This document shows, piece by piece, positions 36,365 through 46,338 of a stretch of 64,000 bases of DNA; within the stretch, counting starts at the first letter, position 1; each line of letters begins with the position of its first letter. The DNA is from Vandiemenella viatica (Eukaryota > Arthropoda > Insecta > Orthoptera > Morabidae), in contig CM061921.1 of the NCBI GenBank assembly GCA_031002005.1, positions 122,232,597 to 122,296,596 on the forward strand, read 5' to 3'. The notes under the pieces are model-generated. The model made no database searches. It saw only the letters and a list, made by a program, of their open reading frames with translations, and had not been told where the DNA came from. The position numbers and the translations under genes are program-made.

Positions 36365-36404
36365 GTCGTACGCGTTTCACCTCTCATCGAGGCATCATCA
36401 GCGA
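36365..36404 (-). ncRNA. Minimal hammerhead ribozyme motif (left arm)
   Basis: Minus-strand motif: stem I GTCG, core CTGATGA, stem II CCTC/GAGG around GATGA, GAAAC, loop GC, cleavage triplet GTA, then CGAC closing a perfect 4-bp stem I. Stem III is only two pairs (A-U and C-G). Identical over these 40 bases to the right-arm copy. Confidence 0.7.
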
Positions 36405-37113
36405 CTAATCTGTGTTACAGTTTTTATATACAGTTTTATCCTATTATTACATAATTATGGGCATGAGATATATTTATAGCTAAAAGTTACTTACTATTTA
36501 CATTTGTTAATATGGTATGCAGCTGTGCATCTCCGTTTTCATATACAAAGCGTGTTTTGCCGGTATCATATTTACAATATTGTTTTTTATCATCGTTCAG
36601 TCGTCTGTTAGCGTCAGCTGGTTTGTTTATGTCTTGTCTCTGGTGCGCTTTCGCATCCTTATGTTGCCTGCTGTAGCCATCTTGTTTGTATATGTTATGT
36701 CTCGGGCTGACAGCGCGAGTTTTGAAAAGTGTGTGTATGCGTGACATAAAACATAAAACACACTAACAAGACCATCACGCATACACACACTTTTCAAAAC
36801 TCGCGCTGTCAGCCCGAGACATAACATATACAAACAAGATGGCTACAGCAGACAACATAAGGACGCGAAAGCGCACCAGAGACAAGACATAAACAAACCA
36901 GCTGACGCTAACAGACGACTGAACGATGATCACAAACAATATTGTAAATATGATACCGGCAAAACATGCTTTGTATATGAAAACGGAGATGCGCAGCTGC
37001 ATACGATATTAACAAATGTAAATAGTAAGTAACTTTTAGCTATAAAAATATATCATGCCCATAATTATGTAATAACAGGATAAAACTGAATATAAAAACT
37101 GTAACACAGATTA

Positions 37114-37153
37114 GTCGCTGATGATGCCTCGATGAGAGGTGAAACGCGTACGA
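37114..37153 (+). ncRNA. Minimal hammerhead ribozyme motif (right arm)
   Basis: Core CTGATGA at 37,118-37,124, stem II 37,127-37,139, GAAAC 37,141-37,145, triplet GTA 37,148-37,150, with stem I GTCG (37,114-37,117) pairing CGAC (37,151-37,154). GUA is an accepted NUH cleavage triplet. One or two bases between the core box and stem II are unpaired. Confidence 0.7.
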
Positions 37154-37273
37154 CGCAAAATAAATAAATGAAACAGTTGCATTGGCGTTATATTTTCAAC
37201 TGGAAATTAACTAAGCAACTGCGGAAACATGGCCTGCAACAACATTGCACTGCAAGATTTATTTATGATAGCG

Positions 37274-37501
37274 AGTATGATGGGTGAGCGGTTAACGCTC
37301 TGGCTTCCAATTCGGGTTCGAATCCGCGTCCAGGCATCCAGATTTGGATTTTGCATGGTTTCCCCAAACCACTCCAGGCAAATGCTGGGATGCTTCCTTT
37401 AAAAGGCCATGGTCGAATTCCTTCCCGTTCGTTGTCCTCAGTCCTATCCGGCCTCTAATGACCTCGACGTCGACGAGGCGTAAAGCCATTATTAAAAAAT
37501 A
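37274..37501 (+). mobile_element. tRNA-derived SINE (family A), best copy
   Basis: The head TGGGTGAGCGGTTAACGCTCTGG gives the A-box region and GGTTCGAATCC the B box (about 37,315), the two internal RNA polymerase III promoter parts. The body and 3' block (CTAATGACCTCGACGTCGACGAGGCGTAAAGCCAT) are complete and an A-rich tail follows. It lies 14 bp beyond the Penelope target duplication. Confidence 0.88.
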
Positions 37502-37902
37502 GTTATTTATGATAAATACTTAATTTAGACTGGCAGCAGTACCGATGTCACGAATCGCACGTAGTTTGAAAAGTGTTTTATATGTTTTCTTTTGTTGTTA
37601 TGTTAGCGATAAGTTTTTTCTCTTTGTGCATGTTGTTCGATAATTGTCACATTAGTTTAGGGGATTGATAGAATCTGACTCAATATAATCTTCGGACTCC
37701 ATGTTGATATTATACCCTCAAGCTCGACGACATCCGCTAAAGGTATTTTCATGACGTCATTTCAATCGGCGCGAAAGTTCCGGCGGGAAATTTACATGAC
37801 ACCATAGGGACAAGTTGAGATGGCGCGCACAGGCACAGTCAGGCACTCCACTGCTTAATCCAAATACCAACACCTACATAAAGCCGCATTGCAGTCAGTG
37901 GT
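37502..37902. other. No recognised feature
   Basis: Unassigned spacer. Confidence 0.45.
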
Positions 37903-37986
37903 CACGTTGACCGAGTGGTTAAGGCACCTAGACTTCGTTACTAGTTCCAGAGATGAGTGCGTGGATTGGATTCCACATCTAAGAAT
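37903..37986 (+). tRNA. tRNA-Leu/Ser-like pseudogene or SINE head
   Basis: The D-arm string GACCGAGTGGTTAAGGC is typical of tRNAs with a long variable arm (Ser/Leu). A stem CTAG...CTAG could form the anticodon arm, and a damaged T arm GTGGATTGGATTCCAC follows at the right distance. The T-loop consensus GTTCGAATC is lost, the acceptor stem does not close, and no anticodon assignment is safe. A tRNA pseudogene or a SINE head fits better than a working tRNA. Confidence 0.5.
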
Positions 37987-38090
37987 CACTTCCATGAGAT
38001 TTTGATATGTTCAACTTTGTACATGACTGATAGATTATAAATCAAAATTTCGTCTGGAAACCACTGTTGATGTTACTGTTTTCTTTATTT

Positions 38091-38133
38091 TCATACGCGT
38101 TTCGCCATTATGGTGTGGGGCATCGTCAGCGGC
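38091..38133 (-). ncRNA. Hammerhead-like motif, 38-kb element left arm
   Basis: Core CTGACGA (complement of 38,123-38,129), stem II GCC/GGC with a long loop, GAAAC, loop GC, triplet GTA (complement of 38,094-38,096). Stem I looks poorly paired (CCG against TGA), so self-cleavage may be weak. Confidence 0.6.
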
Positions 38134-38536
38134 TGTGAATTTGTTTTTACATGTGATATGTTACATTTGACAGAGGAATTATAAATTATTATATACATAT
38201 TTACATTGTACTTACAGCTAAGGTGATGGTATTTACATGGCGATCTGGAACAGCACTTTATGCATCTTACAGATCTTCAATTTCACAATTATAAAAACTG
38301 TTTTACGAATATTACTGAATAAACACTGACATTGAATCCATTGCAACTGCAAACTTCTTGTTTCGTTTGTCTGATACATTATGTACATGTTGTTTTGATG
38401 AAATGCAGTGCTACCAACTTTGTTTTCTTTTTTGTTTGTTATTGTATCTATGTTGCTGTATTAAATTATTTCTCTGTTTTCACCAGCTGTTTTGTGTGTG
38501 TGTGGTGGTTATTTTTATTGAGTTGAACAGCTTGTA

Positions 38537-38770
38537 TTAGTTTCCCTGTCTAGTGTTTATTTTTAGTGAGTTAAACAGTGTTTTATTCTTTAAATTGGTG
38601 AATTCATTCAATAGTGATTTTCCCATTCCTATGGCTTTGTGTATTTGGTAGCTTTCTTGAATTGTTAACAAGTTTTGTCTGTGATTGTTAATTTTTAATA
38701 TCCTTATGTCTGTCTGTAGGGAAGTAGGGGGGTGGTTATGGTCCAGTAAAGAAAATAAAGTTGGTAGCAC
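38537..38770 (-). pseudogene. Penelope-like ORF, C-terminus after GIY-YIG domain
   Basis: The 77-codon frame ends in a stop followed closely by AATAAAAATAA. The text LLDHNHPPTSLQTDIRILKI then LLTIQESYQIHKA resembles the C-terminal region of Penelope-type proteins, where a '..HL...GH....I....ILHI...LN..E..EI' pattern follows the GIY-YIG endonuclease. RT and the catalytic part of the endonuclease are missing. The annotated Met lies inside the inverted arm and is not the original start. Assignment by pattern only, supported by the flanking element structure. Confidence 0.65.
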
Positions 38771-39045
38771 TGCATTTCATCAAAACAACAGGTATATAAT
38801 GTAGCAGACAAACGAATCAAGAAGTTTGCAGTTGCAATGGATACAATGCCAGTGTTTATTCAGTAATATGTGTAAAAAAGTTTTTATAATTGTGAAATAG
38901 AAGATCTGTAAGATGCATAAAGTGCTGTTCCAGATCACCATGTAAATACCATCACCCTAGATGTAAGTACAATGTAAATATGTATATAATAATTTATAAT
39001 TCCTCTGTCAAATGTAACATATCACATGTAAAAACAAATTCACAG

Positions 39046-39087
39046 CCACTGACAATACGCCACACCATAAGGGCGAAACGCGTATGG
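39046..39087 (+). ncRNA. Hammerhead-like motif, right arm, core mutated
   Basis: CTGACAA (39,049-39,055) in place of CTGACGA: the G of the invariant GA is changed. GAAAC (39,075-39,079) and triplet GTA (39,082-39,084) remain, and stem I CCA/TGG pairs. The core change should abolish cleavage. Confidence 0.6.
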
Positions 39088-39200
39088 AAATAAAAAAACA
39101 GTAACATCAACAGTTGTTTCCAGACGGAATTTTGATTTATAATCTATTATCCAACAACTGCGGAAGATGGCCTACAACCAGATTTGCATTCTACCTGACT

Positions 39201-39408
39201 CGTTTATGGTGAATCAACATGGCCGAACTGGTTCGACGCCCCCACAAGATCCACGTGTGGCCTATACAAAGGGCTCCTCTGAAAGGAATGTTGAAACGGC
39301 CATCGAAGTGATTCTGTTACAAGCGGCTCACTGTGGAAAGCCTTGTCAATAAGACTTTGAACCAGTGATTGTACTCCACAATGTTGGTACAGTAAAATTA
39401 CACTACCC
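39201..39408. other. No recognised feature
   Basis: Short unassigned spacer between the Penelope-like insertion and a SINE. Confidence 0.45.
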
Positions 39409-39656
39409 TATGTATTTTTTTTATTTATGGCTTTACGCCTCGTCGACGTCGAGGTCATTAGAGGCGGGATGGGACTGGGTACAAGGAACGGGAAGGAATT
39501 CGGCCACGGACCTTTGAAGGAAGCATCCCGGCATTCGCCTGGAGTGATCTGAGGAAACAAAAGGAAAACCCAAACCTGGATGCCCAGACGGGGGTTCGAG
39601 CCCGCGTCCTCCCGAATGCGAGGCCAGAGCGTTATCCACTCACCCACAACGCTCGG
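39409..39656 (-). mobile_element. tRNA-derived SINE (family A), good copy
   Basis: T-rich tail, then TTTATGGCTTTACGCCTCGTCGACGTCGAGG, the central body, GGGGGTTCGAGCCCGCG as B-box complement (about 39,593) and GAGCGTTATCCACTCACCCAC as the A-box side of the head. Nearly full length. Confidence 0.88.
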
Positions 39657-40839
39657 TGTTAACCTATGCAGAATGATAAATATTGATCTAGGGTGTGGCT
39701 TCCTTTAACAGTAGTAACTACTTGCAAGCAAGTGTTTCGCTTGACGACCGCACTGTATCTGTGTATGGTTTTGCTTCTCTATTCCACTTTTAATGGTCGG
39801 TGGACTATTGATGGATAAGGGCGTATGTTACTTCTCTATTGACTAACCTGCCATGGTTATTAACAGCTATCTTCTGTCTTTATTGTGGGCTACGCTAGCA
39901 GAATACAGTTAGCAAATGACTTACTTTAGATACTCGAAATAAAACGTTTATTAGGATAAAATCTTAATTTATTACTCTTGACAATAAATCTATGTTACAC
40001 AACATCAGACTAAACCAATGCCTGAGCTAGAGGACAATTTCCCAGCGCTAGTCGTTGGTGGTTAATTTAGTAAGTGCCAGTGAGCAAAATGTAAAACAGT
40101 CAATCTGGTAAATGCTGATGTAGGCTGATAGGATAGCATCCCACGTAGTTGTGAGGGAAACACCGTAACGCTATATTGTCAGCAATTTTCCTGGATTCTG
40201 GACTGGCTGCCCTCGCGCGCTGGTTTCATATCTGGGTTCAAACCTAACAGAATATTCCCATTACGAATAAATACGGATAAAATCAATAGCGTAAAATAAA
40301 TGGCCCTCACAATTCTCCCCGTTTTCAAAACATTGTATTACTCCTGAATTGCTAAATACTTCCTTTATTTAAAACAAAATTTTGCCTGTCAGTTCTAAAG
40401 GTGGGGTGTGCAGTGAAATCTTCCATAGTATGCTATTACTACTCTTAAAAAATATAGGAGTAACGAGTTGCAAAATTTGTCCTTTCAGCTAATTTCTCAT
40501 GAAATAATTTAAAATCATGGAAAATAAAAACATTGCCATAAGTAAAAACAATTCATCTATCAGTCATTGATTAGGAAATATGGAATCATCGGAACATTAA
40601 AATCAATTTACCACTCGTAAATGCAAACAGTAGAAAACCATTAAATTATAGGAAAAAACAAGATAAAGACAGTACAAAATCTTATAATCATAATAGTTTA
40701 AAGATTTCATGACGTTGGAGTACTGGGGTTCCTGTATAGCGTGTTGTGAAACATACATGTACAACCACTACAAACCAAACCCCATTTCTACGAGCTATAT
40801 ATACTTAACGGTCCTTATAGTGCCAGAGTCACAGAACTA
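39657..40839. other. No recognised gene
   Basis: About 1.2 kb of AT-rich DNA. A weak B-box-like GGGTTCAAACC lies at about 40,234 without further support. No coding motif is visible. Confidence 0.4.
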
Positions 40840-41039
40840 CACGAAGCCAGGGGCGTAGCTACCACAGGGCTAGGCGGTGCAGTTCACCGGGCCCCCCACG
40901 CTCAGGGGGCCCCCGAGCGCTACTGAGGGGGCCCCCAAGCGCTACCCAGGGGGACCACAAGCGCAGCTCAGAGGGCTCCTGGCAACTTTCGCAAAGGTAC
41001 CAGGGCACTTGTTGACCTATCTACACCACTGCACGAAGC
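40840..41039. mobile_element. hAT-type MITE, 184 bp, with 8-bp target duplication
   Basis: Perfect 8-bp direct repeats CACGAAGC (40,840-40,847; 41,032-41,039) flank 184 bp. The ends are CAGGGGCGTAGCTACC on the left and, reverse-complemented, CAGTGGTGTAGATAGG on the right. An 8-bp duplication plus CAG-starting ends fits the hAT superfamily. The interior holds three GC-rich units of about 22 bp (40,903-40,972) built around GGGGGCCCCC. There is no coding capacity. Confidence 0.88.
40903..40972. repeat. Three GC-rich 22-23 bp tandem units inside the MITE
   Basis: Units begin CAGGGGGCCCCCGAGCGCTAC, GAGGGGGCCCCCAAGCGCTAC and AGGGGGACCACAAGCGCAGC. The first two contain a perfect GGGGGCCCCC palindrome; the third is diverged. 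Confidence 0.85.
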
Positions 41040-41457
41040 CACATTCATTTTGCACATAAAAAATTGCAATAGTGCAATAGCCAATAAAACAGAACATCTA
41101 ATTAACAGAATCGAAACAATCAGAAAATTACATTAACGATGTAAAACTGTGGACACTTACGTACCTAAACTATGGCATAAATACAGATTACCACTAAATA
41201 TAATAATGGAGGCTACGTAACCAAATAACCAAGCAAAACAGATTGGGTTCCAGATAAGAACTTCGACGGAGTTCAAATCCTGGTTTTCCCCTTAACCGAT
41301 ATAAAAAATCGGGCTATCCAAAACACACCTACCTTACAAAGGAAGTTAAGCTACACATTATACAGCGAGGCTTCAAAACATGCCAAAAGGCAGCGTGAAA
41401 AAAAAAAGAACAGAACAGCTCTGGTTATCACGGCAGTAACACAACACATGAAGATGG
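41040..41457. other. No recognised feature
   Basis: AT-rich spacer; nothing supported. Confidence 0.5.
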
Positions 41458-41622
41458 CGGTAGAGCTCGCCACCGAAAGCTCATCGTTCTGGCCTCGCAT
41501 TCGGGAGGTCGCGGATTCGAATCCCCGTCCGGGCATCCAGATTTCGGTTTTCCATGATTTCCCCAAATCACTCCAGGCAAATGCCGAGATGCTTCCTTCA
41601 AAAGGCCACGGCCGAAAGATTA
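41458..41622 (+). mobile_element. SINE family A, 3'-truncated copy
   Basis: The head with B box GGATTCGAATCC (about 41,514) is followed by the body up to CTTCCTTCAAAAGGCCACGGCCGAA. The 3' block with GACGTCGACGAGGC is absent. Sequence after 41,622 is unrelated, so a later event removed the 3' end. Confidence 0.8.
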
Positions 41623-42469
41623 TATTTCAGCGACACGCCGGGAAAACCTTCATTCGTACAGTAAGTAACTTTCATTTCTTCTTTTTATTTCACTCCGGCT
41701 ACAGTAAAAACAAGGTAAACCTTCCCACTATGTAATGAATTAAACAGGTTACTCCCTGTTAAGATGAACACAACTCGTTTATTCACAACAACTATTAGAT
41801 ATTCAATCTGATACACACATCAACAAAGTAGGAAAAAAAGATTTAGTTGTTTCATTTATAACCATTGTTGAAAATAAAATTTTGCAGATTATTTCACAAA
41901 CTTTCAGTGTTCAACCGACCACTCTCGTCACTGTCATACACTTATTTTTGACAATGTTCTTTTAGTTAATTACACAAAACACTCTTTTCTTCCACATGGG
42001 TATTCTACACATACAACACTCTCCACAAGCCATATCCTTCACTCTGGCGTACAGGCATGTTGCACCAACGAATCCCCTCCAACATTTTAAAACGAAGGAA
42101 CAAGAGAATTGAACACAGAATGCTCTCCAAAGATGCATAATAATCACAGAACGGCCAGTGTAAAGGAAACTACATTTCCTCGGCGAAATTGTCACTAAAA
42201 TTTGCCTCTTTCAAAAAATTTACGAGATCTATGTCGCATCTCTCATGCGTCTACCATTCCACAACTCTCTGTCTCCCATTTATTCTTTATACAATTTCAG
42301 ATCACTCACATTTCTCAAACAGTGCCACACTTCAGGTACTTAAGTTAATACGCGTTTTGATGTGACTTGACCGCAATTAAATATGGCCTGTTGTATACAC
42401 CAAAAAACTTTCTTATATCTTAATTGATGCTACTGGACATTTGATGCGTCTTCACCTTATTCTGAATCT
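41623..42469. other. No firm assignment
   Basis: AT-rich DNA. The minus ORF 41,962-42,195 is Cys-rich near its end but I do not recognise it. It may be part of the retroelement debris at 42.5-43.2 kb. Confidence 0.35.
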
Positions 42470-43187
42470 TGTTTTCTTGCTTGACGATCGAATGCTTTCT
42501 CATACCACCCCGCTTTCTTCTTCAGGTGCTCTTCCACCATGTTAAACTGATTTTCTTCTTTATACTTCACTGCATTCTTGTCTTCTACATACAGATTCAA
42601 TCCTTTTTCCTCCCTTTTTTCTCTGTTTTCTTCTTCCCTTATCAGAAAATATCATACTTGTTCCTCTTAAGTTCTGTATTTTCTTGTATTTCTATTTTCT
42701 TCTAGTTCGCTACCCGCCTTTTCTGAACTTCCTTTTTCTACCGACATTCTTTCCTCTCCAACTCCCAGCCATCAGCATCATTACCAGCTAAAACAATTAT
42801 TGAGAGTTTGTTTAAATTTTTCCAAATCCTTTCGCCTTGAGCCCTTAAACTGCCGTATCGCCTAACTGACCCGCCGCTGTCTTTCGTCTGAACAGTCTTG
42901 TAGAAAAAGCTTGCAAAAATTAATCCTGATTTTCTTCATATTCAACCGTCCCGTAGGCCCATTCCAAAGCTTCATTCCCCTTCATCATCCATACATATTT
43001 AATTTTACCTTCATGTCCCCAATTTTTTGGCAATGAGTTTCTATAGATTACTATGAATACCCAACGATGTATTTCTCCTCCAGGTACAAATCGTTCATGA
43101 GGCAGCTTTATTTGCAGGATCAGTACTGCATTATTGGCAGGGCTGTCCACTCTTTGGCCTTGAACATGTCAACCAATTGCCTCAACT
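42470..43187 (-). pseudogene. Gag-like fragment outside the LTR element
   Basis: The minus ORF 42,920-43,150 contains QIKLPHERFVPGGEIHRWVF and a spaced W...IKYVW pattern. The Gag inside the LTR element to the right has a parallel passage (RLKLPEIKFVPGGEVHPALF near 45,640). Further downstream the strand is A/G-rich and encodes Lys/Glu-rich text with stops. It directly abuts the left LTR at 43,188, so a second Gag-bearing copy was probably present here before deletion or recombination. Confidence 0.6.
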
Positions 43188-43852
43188 TGTAAGGTTCTTT
43201 GTTTTTTTTAGAAATGATATGAAAATGTACTTCGTTTTTGGTTCTTCTTTAAAATCTTACCTTCATCTCTTATTTTTACCTTTAGAAAATAAAATATATT
43301 ACTTAAGTTTCCAGCGTCAGATATGTTCAAATAGGATCTTTATTTAAACCTCTATGTCCGCAGCTGGGTTTCTGTCGATACCACAGCTGTAAATCAAAAT
43401 ACTATTAAAAAATCACACCAGATGTACTTTAAGAATGAACTCCACTTTCTTTATTATAATTTCAACATGAAACAAAAGTCTTCCACTTATCTTATTAGCT
43501 TCCATTTTCAAATTACAATCAGTTATCTAATACAACTTTCATGTTTCACTAATTTTATCATTATACTAATTTTCAGCCCCCAGGTTAATATTTTACATTA
43601 TACATACCACCAGGATTTTTACAGCTTTTCCATTAACCTTTTTTCATCCACACCTTCTCTCATTTCATTTTATCTTCAACTACACTTTTTTTTTCAACTG
43701 TTCGTTTTCACAAAGGATCTCGTATACTTCTCTTTACATTCTGTGACCTCAAAAACTCAATGTTAGTATTTAAAGTCATAACCACTAAATAAAAATTTAA
43801 AAAACAATTTTGCTAATATTAAAAATCACAGATGTTGATGTTGTGTACCTCA
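43188..43852 (-). repeat. Left (3') LTR
   Basis: Shares long strings with the other LTR, including AGTTTCCAGCGTCAGAT, CAAATAGGATCTTTATTTAA, CTCCACTTTCTTTATTATAAT and AACATGAAACAAAAGTCTTCC. In minus orientation TTTATTATA-type and AATAAAGA strings could serve as polyadenylation signals. Confidence 0.85.
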
Positions 43853-44181
43853 CACATGTCCCCCACATTATGCATTGGTCAACAAAGAATTTACGATTGG
43901 ACCAATACGGAATGTCACCAGTTATTACTATATAAAAGGAAAACAATTAAACAGCAGACCAAAACAGTTGGTCTTCATCTTCCTCTTTCCTAAAATCAGG
44001 GTTGATAATTAAGTCCATATTCCTTGCATCTCTCGTGGTGTCCTACACTTCTTTAATCTTACGCTTTTTTACATTCTGATCTTCATATTCTAAATCTAAT
44101 CCTCGTTTTCCAATTTGTTACTTTTCTTACATTCTTGCTTAAGTCCTTCCCTTCATCATATCCCTTCATTTCTTGTTTCTT

Positions 44182-44941
44182 TCACTGGTCATCTCCTTCA
44201 TTTGTCCTTTCTTTTTCTGCCTCTTCGAATATACCAAATAATTTCTTTTCTTTTCTAGGATCTTCGTCTTCTTGTACTATAAGTTCCTTTGTCTCCTCGG
44301 GTTTACTTTTAAAATCATTGTGGTCTCCTTCGGTATTAATGTCATCTTCATTACCTTCCTCTTTTTCTTCTTCTTCTACCTTCTTCTTCATTATCTGACT
44401 TCTTATTGTCGTTCTCTTCTTTGATACTAACATAATTATTTTCTTGTTCTTCTTCTGTATCAGTTTCCCTATTATCCACTTCTTCTTTGATCTCAATTTC
44501 CTCTTCTTTTTCTTCATTATCTGGTTCTTTACCACTCTCTTCTTTGTTACTAACAACCACTTCTTTATTTATATCATCTGGATAGACTGCTCCCAACATT
44601 TCTGTTATTGCCCTTTCTCTCCATTCTAACTCTTGCTCTTTTGTGTCTTCTCTTTCTTTTTTCTTCTCACAAATCTTGGAACATTTCGACCACTGTAAAG
44701 GCGCGTCATCTTTTACTGGTTCTGGTGAATCTATATATTGTTTCATCACATTGCATTCAACTGCACAGTGTAATTTCTCTTTTCTGTCATTATTCACTCC
44801 TTCTTTCTTCTCGGCTTCATTCTTCAGTTCTTCTTTCTTCGATTTATACTTTAATCCTAATCTGCGTTTATTGTACTTCTTTTTCACTTTTTCGTGTATT
44901 TGCGGTCCTAACCTCTTGCCCCCCGATACTGAACGGACCAC
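44182..44941 (-). pseudogene. Lys/Glu-rich charged region after Gag
   Basis: Two overlapping frames (44,351-44,941 and 44,182-44,556) are rich in Lys, Glu, Asn and Asp and contain internally repeated units (EEEEIEIKEE; VSIKEENDNKKSDNEEE; repeated MLV(T/S)KK-like starts). The 55-kb element has an acidic tract in the same place. No enzymatic motif is visible. The plus-strand Phe/Ser-rich ORFs across the same DNA are shadows. Confidence 0.6.
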
Positions 44942-46338
44942 ATCAGCCTCGGCTACAGGTTTTCCGGCCTCTGATTTCTTGCCACATCTCTCTTCTTCGT
45001 ATCGAACGTTTCACGATGATAATCCTCCAGATAATTATTCCTATGTGTGTCGTGGAACCTTTCTTGATTCCTATTGGCATTCCCAAAATTCTCAAATTTC
45101 CTATTTCTTTCCAATATTCATTTTTGGTCTCATACCTTCTATAGTTGTTGCGATTACCTCCTGTTGTATATTCATTTTCTGCTTCGAATAGGCCCTTCCA
45201 TTCTTCTATTCGGTCCATCGATTCAAGAAATTCTTCAATACTATTCAATTATTGCAAAATTAACTTCTCTTAAACTCCTCTAGGTAGCTTTCGTTGAAGC
45301 CTGTCTAATATATCCTCAACACTCATGGGGTCGTCTAGGTACCTCAATTCTTTAATTTTGTTTTCACAAAATTTACGTAAATTCCCATGTCGCCTCCTAT
45401 ACGGTCAACAATTTCTGAAATTACTCTTTACACGTCGCTGTAACTGTGACCAGTACTTATTTAAAAAAGATGCCTCAAAATCATGGAATCTTTCACATTT
45501 TAAACCAACTTCTATGCCCCAGTTATAGGCATCTCCAGATAACATATCTAATTTTCTGCTTATTATTCCAATAAGATGGCAAATCAGCACTATACGTCTT
45601 CATAAATAAAGCTGGATGTACTTCACCACCTGGTACAAACTTAATTTCAGGTAATTTCAGTCTACAATCCTGTATACCGTAGATAATATTATTTTGCACT
45701 GTCGGCCTGAAAGTTCTCGAATTGTCACTAACGGCCCTCCTTATAATGTTTTAAGACTTATTCATCATGTCCTCTCGTTCTAGTGCTTCATCATTTATTT
45801 GTAGAATTTCTTGCCTAATCGTATGCGTTTCTCGCAGTATTTTTAATGTTGGTTCCTTCGGTGATTACCCTGTACAATCTCAGTTCGTAAATTACGATGA
45901 CCTACATCGAGCTCTTCGTCCGGTTCAGAAATGATTTGGTCCTGGTAGCTCACGTTACTACATACACGTTGCGATGCGGCTTCTCTGACATTGTATTCTC
46001 TACTCGCATAGTTCTTATTTAATTTATTAATCTTTTCCCCGAGAATTTTTCCCAATTCAGAAATTTCTGTCTTTAAATTAGCCATCATTTCTTCCTGCAT
46101 TTCTCTATTTTGCCATAACATGCGTTCCATTTGATTCACGAGCATATACAAAACGTTACTGCTATCTGTTCGTTTGTTTCTTTCTGCGTAACCGTTACTC
46201 TATTCGGCGACGCTAATAACTCTCTTCCAAAAATGTGAAGCTATAGTTGTTTATTGCTATATTACTGTTATTCAAATTATTTTCGTCATCTATTATGATG
46301 TCTTCACTCATATTTCCTTTCCTATTGCTTTCCGCCAT
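44940..46338 (-). pseudogene. Gag-like ORF of the LTR element
   Basis: Starts at the ATG at 46,336-46,338 (MAESNRKGNMSEDI). A Met/Glu-rich helical segment follows (45,843-46,151; NQMERMLWQNREMQEEM) that looks like a coiled coil. The capsid-like part has FVPGGEVHP (about 45,640), FEASFLNKYWSQ (about 45,480), RKFCENKIKELRYLDDPMS (about 45,360) and NSIEEFLESMDRIEEW (45,248). The corresponding passage FCEEVMKELRYLDQ appears in the element at 55 kb. Several stops and frameshifts break it. Retroelement Gag assembles the particle that packages the RNA. Confidence 0.7.

Larger units (their letters stand above)
36305..37260. mobile_element. Penelope-like insertion: inverted repeat with two hammerheads
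   Basis: A 934-bp insertion (36,316-37,249) flanked by a perfect 11-bp direct repeat CTGCAAGATTT (36,305-36,315 and 37,250-37,260). The arms 36,312-36,744 and 36,775-37,207 are inverted copies of about 433 bp, roughly 97% identical by eye, around a 30-bp centre. Each arm has a hammerhead motif about 50-90 bp from its outer end. To the right of the inverted arm, about 42 bp more (CAACTGCGGAAACATGGCC) are not repeated on the left. An inverted partial terminal repeat plus a short unpaired extension and a target duplication of about 10 bp is the structure known for Penelope-like retroelements. No coding region remains; the Phe/Val-rich ORFs in the arms mirror each other. Confidence 0.8.
38020..39200 (-). 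mobile_element. Penelope-like insertion with ORF tail and two hammerheads
   Basis: Near-repeats TACATGACT (38,020-38,028) and TACCTGACT (39,192-39,200) bound an 1,163-bp insertion. Inverted arms 38,031-38,431 and 38,746-39,146 (about 90% identical by eye) flank a unique centre with the tail of an ORF in minus orientation. On the minus strand the order is inverted partial terminal repeat, ORF end, then terminal repeat with hammerhead. This is the expected plan of a 5'-truncated Penelope-like element. The unpaired extension to the right (CAACTGCGGAAGATGGCCTA) matches that of the 36.3-kb copy. The arms are more diverged than those of the first element, so it is older. Confidence 0.8.

Noticed and set aside
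36517..37002. Two similar Val/Phe-rich ORFs that look like membrane proteins
   Set aside because: They are mirror readings of the two inverted arms of the Penelope-like insertion; no conserved family and no independent coding evidence.
25148..41622. tRNA genes suggested by several GGTTCGAATCC boxes
   Set aside because: Each box is part of a SINE head followed by the shared SINE body; acceptor and anticodon arms do not close as in a functional tRNA.
44135..45191. Long plus-strand Ser/Phe-rich ORFs with apparent membrane segments
   Set aside because: They are antisense shadows of the Gag and Lys/Glu-rich reading frames on the minus strand.
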